A stretch of 64,000 nucleotides of DNA, taken from the NCBI RefSeq assembly GCF_011927835.1, contig NZ_JAATJH010000002.1:823915-887914 (forward strand), read 5' to 3'. The stretch comes from Neolewinella antarctica. GTDB lineage: Bacteria > Bacteroidota > Bacteroidia > Chitinophagales > Saprospiraceae. The notes beneath the pieces are model-generated. The model was not told where the DNA came from, did not search any database, and saw only the letters and a program-made list of their open reading frames with translations. Made by a program: the position numbers and the translations under genes. Shown here in pieces: positions 53,809 to 61,618 of the stretch (positions are counted from its first letter, which is position 1; each line of letters begins with the position of its first letter).

Positions 53809-54825
53809 ATGGAACTATCAAGCATCGAAAACCCCACCACCCCCGTCACCGAATCCGGAGCCCCCGACGTGCTTCGCATCCCTACCGCCTTCGTAAACGT
53901 GTACGCGGTGGGTGACCCGAATGTATCCTGGGTTCTCGTCGACACCGGCCTTCCTGGTTTTGGTAACTACGTCAAGCGCATCACCGAAGCTCACGCTAGT
54001 AGCCCACCCGCGGCCATTATTTTAACTCACGGCCACTTCGACCACGCGGGCAACGCGATTGCGCTGGCTGACGAATGGGACGTTCCGATCTACGCCCACC
54101 CCGCCGAGCTGCCGTTTTTGACGGGCCGCTCCAACTACGCACCCGCGGATTCTTCGATGGGGGGCGCCATCGCGCAACTCGCCCGGGTTTTTCCTTTAAC
54201 GGGCTACGACTTCAGCGCGCGCGTCCAGCCGCTTCCGGAAGACGGCTCCGTTCCCGGCCTTGAAGGGTGGCGCTGGCTCCACACCCCCGGCCACACGAAC
54301 GGCCACGTCTCCCTCTGGCGCGAATCCGACCGATTTTTGATCGCCGGCGACGCCCTGGCCACGATGGACCTCGACAGCTGGCTCACGCAAATAACCCACA
54401 CCCGCGAAATCGCCCGCGCGCCCGTCCCCTTTACGCCCGACTGGGACGCCGCCGAAGCCAGTCTCAGCCAACTGGCGGAGCTACGCCCCCGCACCCTCGC
54501 CGCCGGCCACGGACAAATAATAAACGACCCCGATCTGGCTACGAAACTTGCTCAGTACGCCACGCGTAGCCAGCGACCTACTTACGGGCGTTACGCACGG
54601 CAGGCACCCGTTTACGACGTCAAACTCGGGGTAATATCCGTTCCCGAGCCCGTCGTCGACCGCTCGTTACCCTGGCTGATTGGCGGGATTGGCGCGACCG
54701 TGTTTGGAATGGTCGTGCTCAAGGCACTGCTGTCGTCAGGAAAGAAGGAGCGCAATGCCCCGCCGCGTAAAAACAAGTTGGTGCTGGCCGGGCCGATCGA
54801 TCAAGCTATTCCGAGCCCCAGCTAG
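53809..54825 (+). CDS. Metallo-beta-lactamase-fold hydrolase
   Basis: A 338-residue MBL-fold protein. The metal-binding signature is THGHFDHAGN, and further ligands come from TPGHTNGH and IAGDALATMD. It resembles the glyoxalase II and lactonase-like branch. After about 230 residues the fold ends, and a C-terminal extension contains one hydrophobic helix (WLIGGIGATVFGMVVLKALL) and a basic tail (SSGKKERNAPPRKNKL), so the enzyme seems membrane-tethered with its catalytic domain first. ATG 53809 starts MELSSIENPTT; the frame begins at a TTG 36 codons upstream. It lies between, and opposite to, mutB and pccB; no functional link is evident. Confidence 0.85.
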   Translation: MELSSIENPTTPVTESGAPDVLRIPTAFVNVYAVGDPNVSWVLVDTGLPGFGNYVKRITEAHASSPPAAIILTHGHFDHAGNAIALADEWDVPIYAHPAELPFLTGRSNYAPADSSMGGAIAQLARVFPLTGYDFSARVQPLPEDGSVPGLEGWRWLHTPGHTNGHVSLWRESDRFLIAGDALATMDLDSWLTQITHTREIARAPVPFTPDWDAAEASLSQLAELRPRTLAAGHGQIINDPDLATKLAQYATRSQRPTYGRYARQAPVYDVKLGVISVPEPVVDRSLPWLIGGIGATVFGMVVLKALLSSGKKERNAPPRKNKLVLAGPIDQAIPSPS

Positions 54826-54858
54826 TAGGAACTAAGCATGGGATGCATGAAAATTCAG

Positions 54859-54897
54859 GGTGCGTAATTCTCCGAAAGGAAGAATGCGCACCTTTTT
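54859..54897 (+). terminator. Terminator of the MBL gene
   Basis: A 15-bp stem with three mismatches (GGTGCG arm at 54859-54873, pairing arm 54878-54892), then TTTTT. It overlaps the last bases of convergent mutB. Confidence 0.6.
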
Positions 54898-56974
54898 AAT
54901 GCTTGGTTTCGACCTGGGGTAACATTAGTTTGAGAATTGCGGAAGCCGCTTTTGCGATTACCGTCCCCGGGCCGAAAATAGCGGCGACGCCCTGCTCGTA
55001 GAGAAAGGGGTAGTCTCTTTCCGGGATCACCCCGCCGGCCACGACGAGGATGTCGCCGGCACCTTCCGCTTTGAGGGCCGCGATGGCCTGGGGGACGAGC
55101 GTTTTGTGACCGGCCGCCAGGGAAGAGATGCCCAGGATGTGGACGTCATTTTCGACGGCGTGACGCGCGGCTTCCTCCGGTGTTTGGAACAGTGGACCTA
55201 CGTCAACGTCGAAGCCAATGTCGGCGAAGCTACTGGCGATCACCTTGGCGCCCCGGTCGTGCCCGTCCTGCCCGAGTTTGACGACCAAGATGCGCGGGCG
55301 GCGGCCGAAGTGCTCGGCAAATTCGTTGGAAAGCGCGCGCGCGCTGAGGAACTCATTATCCTGTAGCATTTCGTTGCGGTAGGCGCCGGAAATGAGACGG
55401 GGGTTGGCCCGGTAGCGGGTGAAGGTTTCTTCGAGTGCGTCCGATATTTCGCCCAGGGTGGCGCGGGCGCGGGATGCCGTGACGGCTAGGGTGAGCAAGT
55501 TTCCCGGGGCGCCCGCGGCGCACTGCTTCAGTTCGGACAAGGCACCCGCGACCGCGCTCTCGTCCCGCGTAGCACGTACCGTTTTGAGGCGGGCGAGTTG
55601 GCTCTCGCGCACTGCTTTGTTGTCGACTTCGAGGGTATCGAGGACTTCTTCGTCGTCGGTGTTCTGAAACATATTCACCCCGATAATTTTCTCTTTACCA
55701 CCGTCGATGCGGGCCTGTTTGCGGGCCGCGGCCTCCTCGATGCGCATCTTCGGTAGGCCGGCTTCGATGGCTTTAGCCATGCCGCCCGCCGCCTCGACTT
55801 CGGCCATCAGCCCGCGCGCCTGGTCGATGAGTTCGTTCGTCAGTGTTTCTACGTGGTAGGAACCGCCCCAGGGGTCGACCACCCGGGTGACGCCGGTGCC
55901 TTCCTGCAGGAATTTCTGCGTATCCCGCGCAATCTTGGCGGAAAAATCGGTCGGTAGCGCAATCGCTTCGTCGAGTGAATTCGTGTGCAGCGACTGGGTG
56001 CCACCGAAGACCGCCGCCATCCCCTCGATGGCCGTGCGGGCGATGTTGTTGAAGGGGTCCTGCGCCGTCAGGCTCCAACCGGACGTCTGGGAATGCGTGC
56101 GCAGGGCCATCGATTTGGGGTTCTTTGCGCCCAGGCTTTTGACGATTTCCGACCAGAGCAGCCGCGCCGCGCGCATCTTGGCGATCTCCCGAAAGTGGTT
56201 CATGCCGATGCCCCAGAAAAAGCTGAGGCGGGGTGCGAAATCATCCACGTCCAGACCCGCTGCAATTCCCGTGCGTAAATACTCTAATCCATCAGCCAAC
56301 GTGTACGCTAGTTCGATTTCCGCCGAGGCGCCCGCCTCGTGCATGTGGTAGCCGCTGATGGAAATGGAATTAAAGCGCGGCATAAATTCTTTGGTGTACG
56401 CGAAAATATCTCCGATGATGCGCATACTCGGCTCCGGGGGGTAGATGTATGTATTCCGGACCATGAATTCTTTCAATATATCGTTCTGGATGGTTCCGGA
56501 TAATAATGCCGGATCGACACCCTGCTCCTCCGCGGCCACGATATAAAACGCCATGATCGGTAGCACGGCCCCGTTCATGGTCATGGATACCGACATTTTG
56601 TCCAACGGAATCTGGTCGAATAACAGCTTCATGTCCTCCACCGTGTCGATGGCGACGCCGGCCATGCCCACGTCACCGGCAACCCGCGGGTGGTCGGAAT
56701 CGTAGCCCCGGTGGGTGGCCAGATCAAAGGCGACGGAAAGTCCTTTTTGTCCCTGCGCTAAGTTGCGGCGGTAAAAAGCGTTGGATTCCTCCGCCGTGGA
56801 GAAGCCCGCATACTGCCGGATCGTCCAGGGGCGAATGGCGTACATGGCGGAATAAGGCCCACGCAGATAGGGCGGCAGACCGGCTACGAAACCTTCGTGA
56901 CCGAACCTCGCGGGTGCCTCCTCTCCGGTGGTTGGCCGGGCGAAGGGAAGCGTTTTGAAATCTGGGCTTTTCAT
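54896..56974 (-). CDS. mutB: Methylmalonyl-CoA mutase large subunit
   Basis: A 692-residue adenosylcobalamin-dependent mutase that interconverts (R)-methylmalonyl-CoA and succinyl-CoA. The TIM-barrel domain has the substrate-binding [63 protein letters not shown] and [16 protein letters not shown]; the cobalamin domain (from about 555) has the DGHDRG motif at about 571-576 with the lower-ligand His. The length and pattern match bacterial MutB. The interdomain stretch SAVAGAL is partly encoded by a dispersed repeat copy. It follows the biotin carboxylase by 422 bp, most of it a MITE-like insertion. Confidence 0.96.
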   Translation of the reverse strand: MKSPDFKTLPFARPTTGEEAPARFGHEGFVAGLPPYLRGPYSAMYAIRPWTIRQYAGFSTAEESNAFYRRNLAQGQKGLSVAFDLATHRGYDSDHPRVAGDVGMAGVAIDTVEDMKLLFDQIPLDKMSVSMTMNGAVLPIMAFYIVAAEEQGVDPALLSGTIQNDILKEFMVRNTYIYPPEPSMRIIGDIFAYTKEFMPRFNSISISGYHMHEAGASAEIELAYTLADGLEYLRTGIAAGLDVDDFAPRLSFFWGIGMNHFREIAKMRAARLLWSEIVKSLGAKNPKSMALRTHSQTSGWSLTAQDPFNNIARTAIEGMAAVFGGTQSLHTNSLDEAIALPTDFSAKIARDTQKFLQEGTGVTRVVDPWGGSYHVETLTNELIDQARGLMAEVEAAGGMAKAIEAGLPKMRIEEAAARKQARIDGGKEKIIGVNMFQNTDDEEVLDTLEVDNKAVRESQLARLKTVRATRDESAVAGALSELKQCAAGAPGNLLTLAVTASRARATLGEISDALEETFTRYRANPRLISGAYRNEMLQDNEFLSARALSNEFAEHFGRRPRILVVKLGQDGHDRGAKVIASSFADIGFDVDVGPLFQTPEEAARHAVENDVHILGISSLAAGHKTLVPQAIAALKAEGAGDILVVAGGVIPERDYPFLYEQGVAAIFGPGTVIAKAASAILKLMLPQVETKH
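55542..55557 (+). repeat. Dispersed element inside mutB
   Basis: GCACCCGCGACCGCGC, coding on the minus strand for the SAVAGA part of the linker between mutase domains. Confidence 0.55.
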
Positions 56975-57187
56975 GGTGACTTTGATTGATCGATGCTACG
57001 TACCGAGTGTCGCCGTACGTACCACTAGAACGAATTTTTAACACAAAAAGCACAAAAGAGACAAAAGCACCCAATGGAACTAGTATTCACAAGAAGTGGC
57101 CTCTTAGTTTTCGTGCTTTCTCTTTCTTTCCTTTTTTGTGCATTATGTGTTCCCTACTCCCGACAAATAATGGGCAGCTAAGTTAAA

Positions 57188-57389
57188 CTCCAGCGGCACA
57201 CTACTGGACATTTTCAAATCGGACGCTTGGAGGACTCGAAACCCTTCGCTACGCTTTAGTTTCGAGACGCTCCAAGGTTCTAAAATTCTACTTGAGGACC
57301 TTGGAGCGTCCTCTGCCGTGAAGCCGAAGGCGAAATTGTTGAGGTCCTCCAAGCGTCCGGGGAAAATGTCCAGTAGTATGCTCCAGCGG
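57188..57389. mobile_element. MITE-like element with 9-bp target duplication
   Basis: The element (57197-57380, 184 bp) has terminal inverted repeats of about 37-39 bp: the left begins CACACTACTGGACATTTTC and ends GGACGCTTGGAGGAC, and the right is the same with one mismatch and a 2-nt indel. It is bordered on both sides by the direct repeat CTCCAGCGG (57188-57196 and 57381-57389). The centre contains a further 13-bp stem (57265-57277 with 57298-57310). It has no gene for a transposase. The insertion sits 8 bp downstream of the biotin carboxylase stop, between it and mutB. Confidence 0.88.
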
Positions 57390-57396
57390 GTAACTC

Positions 57397-58869
57397 TCAC
57401 CGTTGCGACCACTCACTACTCGTGCGCTCCGGGACGCGCAGTGCTTGCCGTGATTCCTCAAAAATAGCCGCCGCCGCCAGCGCGCCGATCCGTTCGATTT
57501 CCGCCCTCTCCCGGAGGATGTCTTCGGGAGAATAGTACGCCTGAATAAAACCGGTGTCGAAATTTCCGGAAATAAAAGCTTCGTGGTCCATGACGAAGCG
57601 GCCGAAGGGTAGGGTGGTCTCGATTCCTTTGATCTTATAATCCTGAATAGCTTTCCGCATCAGCTGTAACGCCTCGGCGCGGTTCGATCCGTAGGTGACG
57701 AGCTTGGCGATCATCGGGTCGTAGTAGATGGGGATCTCCATACCTTCCTCGAAACCGTCGTCGACGCGAACGCCGGGGCCGGTGGGGATTTGGTAGGTTT
57801 CCAGCGTACCGATGCTCGGTAGGAAGTTATTCAGGGGGTCTTCGGCGTACACGCGCAGTTCGATGGCGTGGCCCTTAATGCGCAGATCCTCCTGCTTCAT
57901 CGCCAGCGGGATGCCCCGGGCGACGTTGATCTGCTGTTCGACGAGGTCGACGCCGGTGATCAGTTCGGTGACTGGGTGTTCTACCTGGAGGCGGGTGTTC
58001 ATTTCCAGGAAGTAGAAGTTGTTATCGCCGTCGATGAGAAATTCTACTGTTCCGGCCCCCTTGTAGTCGCAGGCGCGGGCAACGTTGACCGCCGCTTCCC
58101 CCATCCTGACGCGCAGGTCGGGGTCTAAATTCAGGGGGACCGACGGTGCTTCTTCGACGACCTTCTGGTGACGCCGCTGGATGGAGCACTCCCGCTCGAA
58201 GAGGTAGACGATGTTGCCGTGGTTATCCGCCAGCACCTGGATTTCGATGTGCCGGGGCGCGGTCACGTATTTTTCCAGGAATACCGCACCGTCCCCGAAG
58301 GCGCTGACGGCTTCGCTGACGGCCCGCTCCATTTGTTCTTCCATTTCCCACGCCGCGGTGACGACCCGCATGCCCTTGCCGCCGCCGCCGGCCGCTGCCT
58401 TGATCAGGATGGGGTAGCCGGCCGAATCGGCAAATTTTTTCGCTACGGCAACGTCAGTGACTGCTTTGTCGATGCCCGGAACCATGGGGATGTCGTAGTC
58501 CGCCACCGCCTCTTTGGCCGCTAACTTATTGCCCATGACTTTGATCGCGTGCGGATCGGGGCCGATGAAGGTGATACCCGCTTCGGTGACTTTGCGGGCA
58601 AATTCCGCGTTCTCGGAAAGAAAGCCGTAGCCGGGGTGGATTCCATCGGCACCGGTGTCCAGCGCCGCCTGGATAACCCTGTCCATGGCCAGGTAGGACT
58701 GGCTGGAGGGCGCGGGGCCCAGCAAAACGGCTTCGTCTGCAAAACGGACGTGCGGTGCGGCGCGGTCGACTTCGGAGTAGACGGCAACGGTTTTGATGCC
58801 CATTTTACGGGCGGTCCGCATGATGCGTAGGGCAATCTCTCCCCGATTGGCGATGAGTATTTTCTGCAT
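57397..58869 (-). CDS. pccA: Acyl-CoA carboxylase biotin carboxylase subunit
   Basis: A 490-residue ATP-grasp enzyme that carboxylates biotin. MQKILIANRGEIALRIMRTARKMG, the ATP-binding GGGGKGMRVV, and catalytic EKYVTAPRHIEIQVLADNHGN, ECSIQRRHQKVVEEAPS and FLEMNTRLQVEHPVTE are all present. The length is that of a stand-alone biotin carboxylase (AccC-like); there is no biotinyl domain, which is supplied by the BCCP gene at 59855. Because mutA lies directly upstream (3-bp gap) and mutB downstream, propionyl-CoA is the likely acceptor substrate, although a general acetyl-CoA role cannot be excluded. Confidence 0.93.
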   Translation of the reverse strand: MQKILIANRGEIALRIMRTARKMGIKTVAVYSEVDRAAPHVRFADEAVLLGPAPSSQSYLAMDRVIQAALDTGADGIHPGYGFLSENAEFARKVTEAGITFIGPDPHAIKVMGNKLAAKEAVADYDIPMVPGIDKAVTDVAVAKKFADSAGYPILIKAAAGGGGKGMRVVTAAWEMEEQMERAVSEAVSAFGDGAVFLEKYVTAPRHIEIQVLADNHGNIVYLFERECSIQRRHQKVVEEAPSVPLNLDPDLRVRMGEAAVNVARACDYKGAGTVEFLIDGDNNFYFLEMNTRLQVEHPVTELITGVDLVEQQINVARGIPLAMKQEDLRIKGHAIELRVYAEDPLNNFLPSIGTLETYQIPTGPGVRVDDGFEEGMEIPIYYDPMIAKLVTYGSNRAEALQLMRKAIQDYKIKGIETTLPFGRFVMDHEAFISGNFDTGFIQAYYSPEDILRERAEIERIGALAAAAIFEESRQALRVPERTSSEWSQR

Positions 58870-58872
58870 GGG

Positions 58873-59817
58873 TCAGTTATTGTAGAGTGGGTTACTGAAA
58901 AGGGACTGAAACTGGTCCCAGATGCGCTCCGCCAGCCGTTCGGTTAGGGATTCCAGAAAGTAGCTACCCGCAGCCGCGTCGGCGATTCCGTGCAGGTGAC
59001 TTTCGTACTCCAGTAGGTGCTGTAGATTGAGGGCTACGCGGCGGGTAAAGGCGTTGTCTTCGTCGCCGTCGCTTGGTGCGACTACCAGCCCGTCCGCGCC
59101 ACCGACAATGGCGGACATGGCCTGGGTGGTGGCCGCTATTTTATTGTGGTTACTATCCGTGAAATCCCGCGGCCGGACGTGGGCGATGAGCCGGCAATTG
59201 GTGGGCTTTCCGAACGACTCGCTGATGCGCCACCAGCAAAGGCGCATCGCGCGCAGACTCGCCAGGGTGAGGTAGTAGTCATCCGTACAGCCGACGTGGA
59301 ACGTGGGACAACAAGCACCCTCTTCCCGGTAGGTTTCCGTAGCCGCGAAGAGTGCATCGGCGTAGTCGCCCTGTAAGGCGTCGTGGTGGTAAGTATCTCC
59401 TTCCTGAAAGAGGAGGGGGGAAGTAGGGTGGTCGAAGAGCCGCTCGGTAAAGACGATCGTCACGATGTCCGTTAAAATTCCCGCGAGTAGCTCTTTGCGG
59501 GTTTTTTTACTGAGGGCTTCCAGCAACGGTACGTGGAACAGGAGGAGGTCCGCACCTTTATTCAGGGCGTCGAGTGCGGTCTTGTTTGCCGCTTCCGCCG
59601 CTCCGCTCGCGTCGATTCGTACGCCCACCAGGCGGTGGCCGGCGGGCATCCCGGGGATGGGTGCGTAGGCGGTCGGCTGATCCTCCGGGTGGTGAAAAGG
59701 GGAGAATTCCTGACCCGCGAGGGTGAAATTTAAAGAATCCAGGGCCTCACCCTTTAAGTCCTTTTCTACCCGAGTGAGCCAGGCTGCTTTGGTGGCTGGC
59801 TGAAATTCGTTTGGCAT
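58873..59817 (-). CDS. mutA: Methylmalonyl-CoA mutase small subunit (short form)
   Basis: A 314-residue protein with the MutA fold. MPNEFQPATKAAWLTRVEKDLKG is the conserved start, and PTAYAPIPGMPAGHRLVGVRID, SLRAMRLCWWRISESFG, ARVRPRDFTDSNHNKIAATTQAMSAIVGGADGLVV-like and HLHGIADAAAGSYFLESLTERLAERIW blocks follow the mutase barrel. It is much shorter than classical MutA (about 450-640 residues): the C-terminal cobalamin-like domain is missing. Such short forms are common in Bacteroidota. It is non-catalytic and pairs with MutB as a heterodimer. It overlaps no gene but lies 3 bp before the biotin carboxylase and 37 bp after the BCCP gene. Confidence 0.88.
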   Translation of the reverse strand: MPNEFQPATKAAWLTRVEKDLKGEALDSLNFTLAGQEFSPFHHPEDQPTAYAPIPGMPAGHRLVGVRIDASGAAEAANKTALDALNKGADLLLFHVPLLEALSKKTRKELLAGILTDIVTIVFTERLFDHPTSPLLFQEGDTYHHDALQGDYADALFAATETYREEGACCPTFHVGCTDDYYLTLASLRAMRLCWWRISESFGKPTNCRLIAHVRPRDFTDSNHNKIAATTQAMSAIVGGADGLVVAPSDGDEDNAFTRRVALNLQHLLEYESHLHGIADAAAGSYFLESLTERLAERIWDQFQSLFSNPLYNN

Positions 59818-59854
59818 GTACTTTAAGTGACGTAGCGTCCGGTTTATTCCGACG

Positions 59855-60334
59855 CTACTCGACGCTGATTAATAATTGTTTTTTCTCCACGGCGTCACCT
59901 TTGTTGACCGCAATTGTGGTGACGACACCGTCGCCTTCGGCCTTCAGGACGTTCTCCATCTTCATCGCTTCCAGAATGATGAGGGGCGTGCCGGCGGTGA
60001 CTTCCGCACCTTCCGCGACCAAAACTTTCAGAACCAGACCCGGCATCGGTGCGTAGACGTGCTTGTTCAAGACCGTTTCGGTCGCCGAAAAACCCAGGGC
60101 ATCGATTTGTTGGTCCCTAGCGTCAAGGAGACTAAAGAAAAGCTCCTGGCCGTCGATGGTGAGGCGGACGGACTTCTCATTGCGGTCGAGTTCGAGGACA
60201 CGCACGTGGTGGGCTTTGCCGTTGCGCAGCAAATGGTACGTTCCTTCGCCGGTGCGGTGGAGGTCTAACTCCGCGAGGTCTGTGGCGGTGACGGGGTAGG
60301 TTCGGTCACTACTGCGTGCTTGGTATTTTGGCAT
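59855..60334 (-). CDS. Biotin carboxyl carrier protein subunit
   Basis: A 159-residue carrier protein. The C-terminal biotinyl domain (about 92-159) contains EAMKMEN with the biotinylated lysine K125, between APMPGLVLKVLVAEGAEV and VNKGDAVEKKQLLISV. The N-terminal about 85 residues form a beta-rich domain (HLLRNGKAHHVRVLELDRNEKSVRLTIDGQELFFSLL) typical of the carriers attached to propionyl-CoA carboxylases and oxaloacetate decarboxylases. It opens the cluster BCCP-mutA-pccA-mutB. With the carboxyltransferase at 51995 it completes a three-protein acyl-CoA carboxylase. Confidence 0.93.
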   Translation of the reverse strand: MPKYQARSSDRTYPVTATDLAELDLHRTGEGTYHLLRNGKAHHVRVLELDRNEKSVRLTIDGQELFFSLLDARDQQIDALGFSATETVLNKHVYAPMPGLVLKVLVAEGAEVTAGTPLIILEAMKMENVLKAEGDGVVTTIAVNKGDAVEKKQLLISVE

Positions 60335-60406
60335 GTGGCAATTGGTGGGTGTGGTGGATGGGAAGGTAAGGTAAAGTATTTGACTAGCGGCCGGGAGGTG
60401 CTTAAG

Positions 60407-61468
60407 TTATTTAGCCGCGGGCGTGGAATCCACCTCCATGGCTCCCTCCGCGCTGCCGTTGGTCGCACCGTTCTGGTCGTTGCCGTCCCTTACTTTCCAG
60501 CGTGGCTGTGGTGCCTGGCCATCCCGTGGCACTGGCCACCCTTCCCGCTGGGTAGTCCGGTCTCCATCCGTCGCTTCCGTCTGGTCGTGGAGCAGATTGA
60601 CGAGGGTTTGGTAGGGCATGTCGATGTGGGCGGCGTCGAGCGCTTCCTTAACGGCGATCAGGACTTCATCCTGCACGTGGACGACGCTTTTGCGTCTGCT
60701 GTCGACCCACCACCTGACGCGGATCGTCACCCAACTGGCGTCGAGCCCCCAGGTAAGGGCTTCTACTCCCTTCTCGTTATCAACGCCTTCAATTGCTACG
60801 GCCGCCTTGCGGATGACCTCCTTTGCTTCTTCAATATTGTCTCCGTAGCCGATGCCGACGTCGTACTGGTCCCGAATGAGTTTGTTGGCCGTGATGACCT
60901 TTACGGAGTTGGTGTATATCTCACTGTTCGGCACCACGACGCGCACCGCATTGTACTGGCGGATGATCGTGGCGCGGGTTTCGATGCGTTCCACACTGCC
61001 TACGAACCCGTTTATTTCGATCTCGTCCCCAACCTGAAAGGGCTGGCGAAGTAAGATGAGCAGCCCGGCCAACCAGTTCTGGAGAATGTCTTTAAAGGCA
61101 AAGCCGATGGCGACGGAGCTTACGCCCAGGCCGGCAATCAGGTCACCCGGATTGAGGGTAGGAATGATGACGGTGGCCGCGAGTAGAAAGCCCACGCCGT
61201 AAATGATCCATTTAACGAACCCGCCGGCTACATCACCAAGATTTTCGCGACCAGTCGCTAACAAGGATTTTCGCAGGAGCCGAGCTACTAACCTGGCGAT
61301 AAAGATGAAAATGACCAGCACCACAATACCCACTAAAATATTGGGAATCAGCCGGGCGAAGCCGTCCAGCCAGGTGTCTAGTTTTTCTAGGATTACCCCT
61401 GGGTTGAAGTCGATTTCTCCGGGGACGTCATTAGGGTTAGCCGCTGGTCGTGGTTGTTGCTGTTCCAA
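60407..61468 (-). CDS. MscS-type mechanosensitive channel
   Basis: A 353-residue small-conductance mechanosensitive channel that opens under membrane tension and releases solutes on osmotic downshock. Three hydrophobic segments are seen: ILVGIVVLVIFIFIARLVA, FVKWIIYGVGFLLAATVII and the pore helix AGLGVSSVAIGFAFKDILQNWLAGLLILL with the Ala/Gly pattern. The beta-domain (about 135-190) holds FQVGDEIEINGFVGSVERIETRATIIR and PNSEIYTNSV. The C-terminus has a long polar tail, rich in Asp, Arg, Gly and Asn, of about 60 residues that is not part of the canonical channel. It is a single gene between the mutase cluster and the receptor. Confidence 0.95.
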   Translation of the reverse strand: MEQQQPRPAANPNDVPGEIDFNPGVILEKLDTWLDGFARLIPNILVGIVVLVIFIFIARLVARLLRKSLLATGRENLGDVAGGFVKWIIYGVGFLLAATVIIPTLNPGDLIAGLGVSSVAIGFAFKDILQNWLAGLLILLRQPFQVGDEIEINGFVGSVERIETRATIIRQYNAVRVVVPNSEIYTNSVKVITANKLIRDQYDVGIGYGDNIEEAKEVIRKAAVAIEGVDNEKGVEALTWGLDASWVTIRVRWWVDSRRKSVVHVQDEVLIAVKEALDAAHIDMPYQTLVNLLHDQTEATDGDRTTQREGWPVPRDGQAPQPRWKVRDGNDQNGATNGSAEGAMEVDSTPAAK

Positions 61469-61560
61469 GAAGGTAGGGGTTGATTAGTCTACCTAACTAG
61501 CAATCAACGGGGATGTTCCCGTTTTTATCGGCTTATCCATTGCGGCGCTAACCAGCCCCT

Positions 61561-61588
61561 GCACCTGCCCCAATAGCTATCGGGGCGC
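61561..61588 (+). repeat. Dispersed element, split form
   Basis: GCACCTG, imperfect palindrome CCCCAATAGCTATCGGGG, then CGC, just downstream of the receptor's stop codon. Confidence 0.62.
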
Positions 61589-61618
61589 CCCTTTTTGAGC
61601 ACCCGTAATCTGGGTGAA

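Noticed and set aside
57143..57412. An 89-codon ORF on the minus strand
   Set aside because: It runs across the MITE-like element from end to end, so it is a by-product of the inverted repeats.
58250..58275. A GGGCGCGGTCACG match resembling half of the dispersed element
   Set aside because: It encodes the invariant TAPRHIEIQV motif of biotin carboxylase, so the similarity is more likely chance.
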